Shown here: positions 60,037-64,000 of the stretch, piece after piece | Position numbering within the stretch: the stretch's first letter is position 1 | How the letters are laid out: each line of letters opens with the position of its first letter | DNA from: Anagrus nilaparvatae | Lineage: Eukaryota > Arthropoda > Insecta > Hymenoptera > Mymaridae | Assembly: GCA_022575985.1 (NCBI GenBank) | Contig: JAKSXM010000007.1 | Coordinates: forward strand, 62,092,501-62,156,500 | Length of the DNA: 64,000 nt | Direction: 5' to 3' | Translations under genes and position numbers: made by a program | Notes under the pieces: model-generated | Seen by the model: only the letters and a program-made list of their open reading frames with translations | Told to the model about the DNA's origin: nothing | The model's database searches: none

Positions 60037-63000
60037 GTACAAGCTTAATTATTTCGAAAAAATAGTATTTACTTGGTTCTTTTATTAATTTCTAGCTCTT
60101 TTTGGATAAAAACGACGAATGTTTTATTGTAAAAGGAAGCGATGTTACTTGGTACACACCAATGAATTTAAGAGATGTTCTCAAACTTAAATCTCGATTT
60201 CCAAATGCGAGAATTGTTGTTGGAAACACCGAAGTCGGTTAGTTTTGCTTAAATAATTTAAAAAAAAATAAGATTAAGAGAAAATATTTCCAGGCATAGA
60301 AACGAAATTCAAAAATTTTAAATATCCAATACTTATTAGTCCGGTAAGGATACATGAGATGCGAGACGTAACTGAAACTAAAGACGGAATCAAGATCGGT
60401 GCCAGTGTAACTCTAACTGAAATGGAAGAAGTTTTACGTAATCAAATAAAAATAAAATCAGGTAATTTTTACGATTTAGATTTTGCGTGAAGCCCTGAAT
60501 ACATCATTTTTTTCTTACTTTCAAAATTATAGAAGAACAAACAAGAATATTTGTCGAGATCGTTAAAATGCTTAATAGATTTGCAGGAAAGCAAATTAGA
60601 AATATCGCGGTAAAGAAATAATACATTTTGAAAAAATGAAATATCATTTTGAAGTAGCTAAATATTTGCAGGCTGTCGGGGGAAATATTATGACTGGAAG
60701 TCCAATTTCTGATTTGAATCCAATTTTCTTAGCGTCTGGAATAAAATTAAATATTTCCAGTTATAAAAGAGGACTTAGGGAAATTCAAATGGACCAAAAT
60801 TTTTTTACTGCTTATCGTCGAAATAGCATCAAAGACGACGAAGTCTTAGTATCTATCGAAATTCCGTACTCTGAGAAAGTAAGACGATAGAAACAATTTT
60901 TTAAAAAGATTTTTAACTTTTATAAAGAATAAATATTCGCTTGTTTTATTAGAACCAATATTTTGTTGCTTATAAGCAGTCGAAACGACGAGACGATGAT
61001 ATAGCGATTGTAAACTTTGCGTTAAATATATTTTTTCATGAAAATACAAGTATCGTCAAAAAAGCTCTCATGTCTTTTGGAGGAATGGCAGAGAGAACTG
61101 TTTTAGCTGAAGAAACAGGCAATTTAGTAATTGGAAGGTAGGCCAATTTTGTATTTTACTTTGCATTTCCATAATTATTATTGGGAAAATTTATGCCAAG
61201 CCCCAGAAACTATCAAATATCTCGAAATGAACGTTTTCTTTTTAATTTATTCTGTTAATTTATTCCGTTTCGGAATACAACAAAATAAAATTTACGCACA
61301 TTACGTACATATTACGTACAAAATAAAATTTACGCCGCGCAGCGGCCAGGAAATCGTACATTCGTAGCTACTGTCCAGAAAAATGAATTTTCTTAAGAAT
61401 AAATATAGAATGACAAAAAAATAAGAATATTAGTGCTTTCATATGAATAAAATTTTTTAAGGCAATGGGATAAAACATTAGTTGAAGATGTGATGAACTC
61501 TTTAATAAAGGAATTGCCATTATCTGATGATGCGCCTGGGGGGATGATTTTGTACAGGAAAATTCTTACCTTAAGGTAAAAGAACACATGATATCAATTG
61601 AATTTATAATAAAAGCAAAAATATTATTTGCAGTTTATTTTTCAAAGGTTTTATAAAAGTTAGTGAAAAATTGAAGCAAAATAAAATAACGCCATCATTT
61701 TACGCAATTAAAGATATTTACCATTTTAAACCTGTCGGCTCTCAATATTTTCAGGTGAGTTAAGAGTCTTTCTGAGCTAAAACAGCCATGGTGGGCAGGT
61801 TAAGTCATCGGATCGGCCAAAAATTTTTTTTTTTCTGAAAAACGAATGGCAAGAACCGATTATCCAGGGATTTCCCTACATACCCACAGTTAAAATTTGT
61901 TTTCAAGCTTATATTTAGTTCATGATTTTTATGCATTTTCCCGAAATACATGTTGCACTAACGCTGGTTGAGAGCTGTCCAATAAGTTTGATTTGCCATG
62001 ACTCGGGCTACTTAAGACCTTGAGGGTCAAAAATTTCTGGAGTTTTCTATCATTATGTTATAAAAACATGGGTAAACATTTGGGACCGATCTGATTACTC
62101 GACCGGCCCACCATGGCTTTTTTGGCTCAGAAAGACTCATCATAAAAATCACAAATAAAAAACATTTTAAAATTTAAAATATTTACAGATCTTAAATAAT
62201 TTAGAGGAGTATTCAGATTTAGTTGGTAAGCCAATGGTTCACGCAAATTCACTAATTCAAGCAACTGGTGAAGCCATTTACACTGACGACATTCCGCAAA
62301 TCGAAGGAGAATGTTATTTATCTTTGGTTCTGTCAACTGAAGCTCATGCGAGAATCGATAAAATTGATCCTTCCGAAGCACTGCGGTTGAAAGGAGTGAT
62401 CAGTTTTTTTGACGCTAAGGATATTCCAAAAACACATCGGTTCATTGGCTGTACTTTAAACGATGAAGAAGTTTTCGCCTCATATGAGGTATAAATTTTT
62501 AATAAACATATTCAAAAATATATAAAGATTTTTATTCCAGGTTAACAGCCATGGACAGGTGATCGGGGCTATTGTGGCAAGGGATCAAGCCATTGCTAAA
62601 AAAGCTGCAAAACTTGTGAAAATTGACTATACACCTCTCCAACCAGTCATAACGATAGAGGTAAAATAAAAGTTCTAGTAGCCCGACAAAAAAATTTTAT
62701 AAACGGTTCGTATAAACAAATACATGGAACATGCAACATATTAGTTACAGCTAAGGGCTGGGTATAATACATAAATGTTACGGCAATTACAATACAATTT
62801 GCTATTTTATTTATAAATTGTAATTACAAATTGATACACAAATTGATAATTATTACTTTTACTAGATGTTAAGATTCTAAACCCAAATTCTCATTCCCTG
62901 AACCCGTATTATCTGATACCCTAAACTCTAAGTTTATAAGTTTATGTAAGAAGTTTTAGTATTCTTGGTATTATGTCCCTAAATCGAAATTATTCTCAGT

Positions 63001-64000
63001 CCCTAAACCTGGATGATTCTAAGGGACTTTTGACTTCCCCACCGATTTAATAATCAAACACATTTGACCCCCCCCCCCCTCCTGTTAATTTTCGATTTCC
63101 CGGAGTATACCCACTTCATGATTATCTTCCATGTTATATTAAATTAAAAGGTTTAAAGGTGATAATTACAAATTATAAAAATATCAAATTCTAAACCCAA
63201 ATTGTTCTGATTCCCTAAACCCGTATAATTTTGAGTCCCCAAATCGAAATTATCTCAAGTCCCATTTGACCCCCTTCCCCTTAAAGAGGACATTTTTTAC
63301 CCCCTCCCCTTTTTATTTTCGGTTTCTCATGGTACTCCTCACTGTATAACATATTCCATGTTGAAAAACTTAAGCAAATCATGTTAAAATTTTAGGATGC
63401 CATAAAATTTAATTCTTATTACGAAGGGTATCCAAAAGTATTGCAAAATGGTGATATCGAAAGAGTTTTTGAAAAATCTAAAAACATTATAGAAGGTGAA
63501 GTTAGAATAAGCGGGCAGGAGCATTTTTATTTAGAAACTCATTGCTGTTTAGCTATACCAAAAGAAGGAAAAGAAATTGAAGTATATTCTGCCACTCAAA
63601 ATCCAACAAGAACTCAGAAACTTATAGCTCAGGTACTCAACATAAATATGAATCGAGTTCATTTACGGGTAAAACGTTTAGGAGGTGGCTTCGGAGGGAA
63701 GGAAACTCGAGATGCGCTTGTTTCGATTCCAGTGGCTTTCGCTGCCTACAAGTTCGTTATTTTAATTATTTCTGAATTAGCAAATAAAACTTTATTGTCA
63801 CTAATCAAGAGATTAATTTTTTATTTTAATAGATTAAACAAACCAATAAGATGCATGTTAGATAGGGACGAAGATATGATGATAACGGGAACCAGACATC
63901 CATTCCTTTGCAAATATAAAATAGCTTTTACAGATTCAGGAATTATTGAAGGAGCTGAAATTCACATGTACTGTAATGCTGGCTACTCGACAGACCTTTC
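58679..64000 (+). CDS. Xdh: Xanthine dehydrogenase (rosy), 5' two thirds, 16 exons; runs off the right edge
   Basis: Joined exons: 58679-58717, 58781-58838, 59390-59486, 59563-59798, 59861-60036, 60096-60237, 60294-60461, 60533-60609, 60672-60878, 60953-61137, 61462-61575, 61634-61754, 62189-62488, 62541-62660, 63396-63751, 63833-64000+. Every junction is GT/AG and in phase; about 854 of an expected ~1330 residues lie here. Domains: N-terminal 2Fe-2S (CAEGGCGAC), second 2Fe-2S (CGFCTPGF and [12 protein letters not shown]), FAD domain ([25 protein letters not shown]), and the start of the molybdopterin domain ([38 protein letters not shown]). The enzyme oxidises hypoxanthine to xanthine and uric acid with NAD+ in the cytosol. 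The Glu in GGFGGKE and the KRRDDDIA block favour XDH over the related aldehyde oxidase, which has a non-acidic residue there. The start ATG at 58679 gives [13 protein letters not shown], the family's usual N-terminus. Confidence 0.92.
60096..61754 (+). CDS. Xdh: Xdh exons 6-12: FAD/NAD domain
   Basis: FAD contacts: [16 protein letters not shown] and [27 protein letters not shown] and [18 protein letters not shown] follow, and FGGMAERTV closes the region. Seven small exons with short introns. Confidence 0.92.
61764..62138. mobile_element. 375 bp MITE filling Xdh intron 12
   Basis: GAGTCTTTCTGAGCTAAAAC at the left and its complement with few changes (ttttttggctcagaaagactc) at the right; CCATGGTGGGC / GCCCACCATGG extend the pairing. 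It begins nine bases after the exon 12 boundary and makes up 375 of the 434 intron bases. No clear duplication. Confidence 0.75.
62189..64000 (+). CDS. Xdh: Xdh exons 13-16: molybdopterin domain (incomplete)
   Basis: [20 protein letters not shown] begins the molybdenum-binding part. Later motifs are [41 protein letters not shown] and [18 protein letters not shown]. The last exon is cut by the window edge after NAGYSTDL. Confidence 0.92.
62878..63390 (-). repeat. Two tandem copies of the C-tract/G-tract dispersed repeat in Xdh intron 14
   Basis: The words ctaaacccaaatt, cctgaacccgta / cctaaacccgta, aatcgaaattat, catttgaccccc and tattccatgtt occur twice, ~310 bases apart. On the other strand they match the G-tract repeat at 33.9, 47.8 and 56.9 kb (ccccatttgaa complements ttcaaatgggg). 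Confidence 0.65.

Noticed and set aside
60846..61049. Minus-strand frame in Xdh exon 10
   Set aside because: Antisense shadow of the FAD-domain exons.
59381..64000. Aldehyde oxidase instead of xanthine dehydrogenase
   Set aside because: Glu is present in GGFGGKE and the KRRDDDIA segment is XDH-like. Aldehyde oxidases have a non-acidic residue at that Glu.

Overview
The window is a piece of an AT-rich, intron-containing insect chromosome. It holds three protein-coding genes, all on the + strand, inside a large amount of transposon-derived and simple AT-rich sequence. The AKH octapeptide QLNFSTGW, the spliced genes with GT/AG introns, and the R1-type LINE tails all fit an insect. A parasitoid wasp is my best guess (inference: this AKH form is known from some Hymenoptera but also from Orthoptera), so the order is not proven.

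Layout. 1-16.7 kb: LINE debris, several palindromic MITEs, a microsatellite/tandem-repeat element (10.4-12.4 kb) and a 1.3 kb foldback element; no convincing gene. 16.7-43.1 kb: an ortholog of shotgun (DE-cadherin), 13 coding exons from just upstream of EC1 to the stop codon, 1463 residues. The signal-peptide exon was not found. Its long introns carry two R1-clade LINE tails, a second LINE reverse-transcriptase fragment, a cluster of GC-rich palindromic elements, a MULE with FLYWCH and transposase remnants, a near-perfect ~1.07 kb hairpin, and a second, inverted copy of the 10.4 kb element. 43.1-53 kb: intergenic, with two Transib-like palindromic elements, one nested inside a piggyBac-like foldback. 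53.1-53.6 kb: adipokinetic hormone gene (Akh), whose start codon appears to be split by an intron. 54.5-58.2 kb: a third R1-type LINE tail with clear target-site duplication, a composite foldback, and a Tc1/mariner-type MITE. 58.7-64 kb: the 5' two thirds of a xanthine dehydrogenase gene (Xdh/rosy), 16 exons, running off the right edge.

The three genes are functionally unrelated as far as known: cell adhesion, a lipid/sugar-mobilising neuropeptide hormone, and purine catabolism. The most notable material is in the repeats. Terminal structures and target-site duplications readable by eye let several palindromic elements be tied to hAT, MULE, piggyBac, Tc1/mariner and Transib superfamilies. One Transib-like element has ends resembling the V(D)J recombination signal. 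No RNA gene, CRISPR array or prokaryotic feature was seen.
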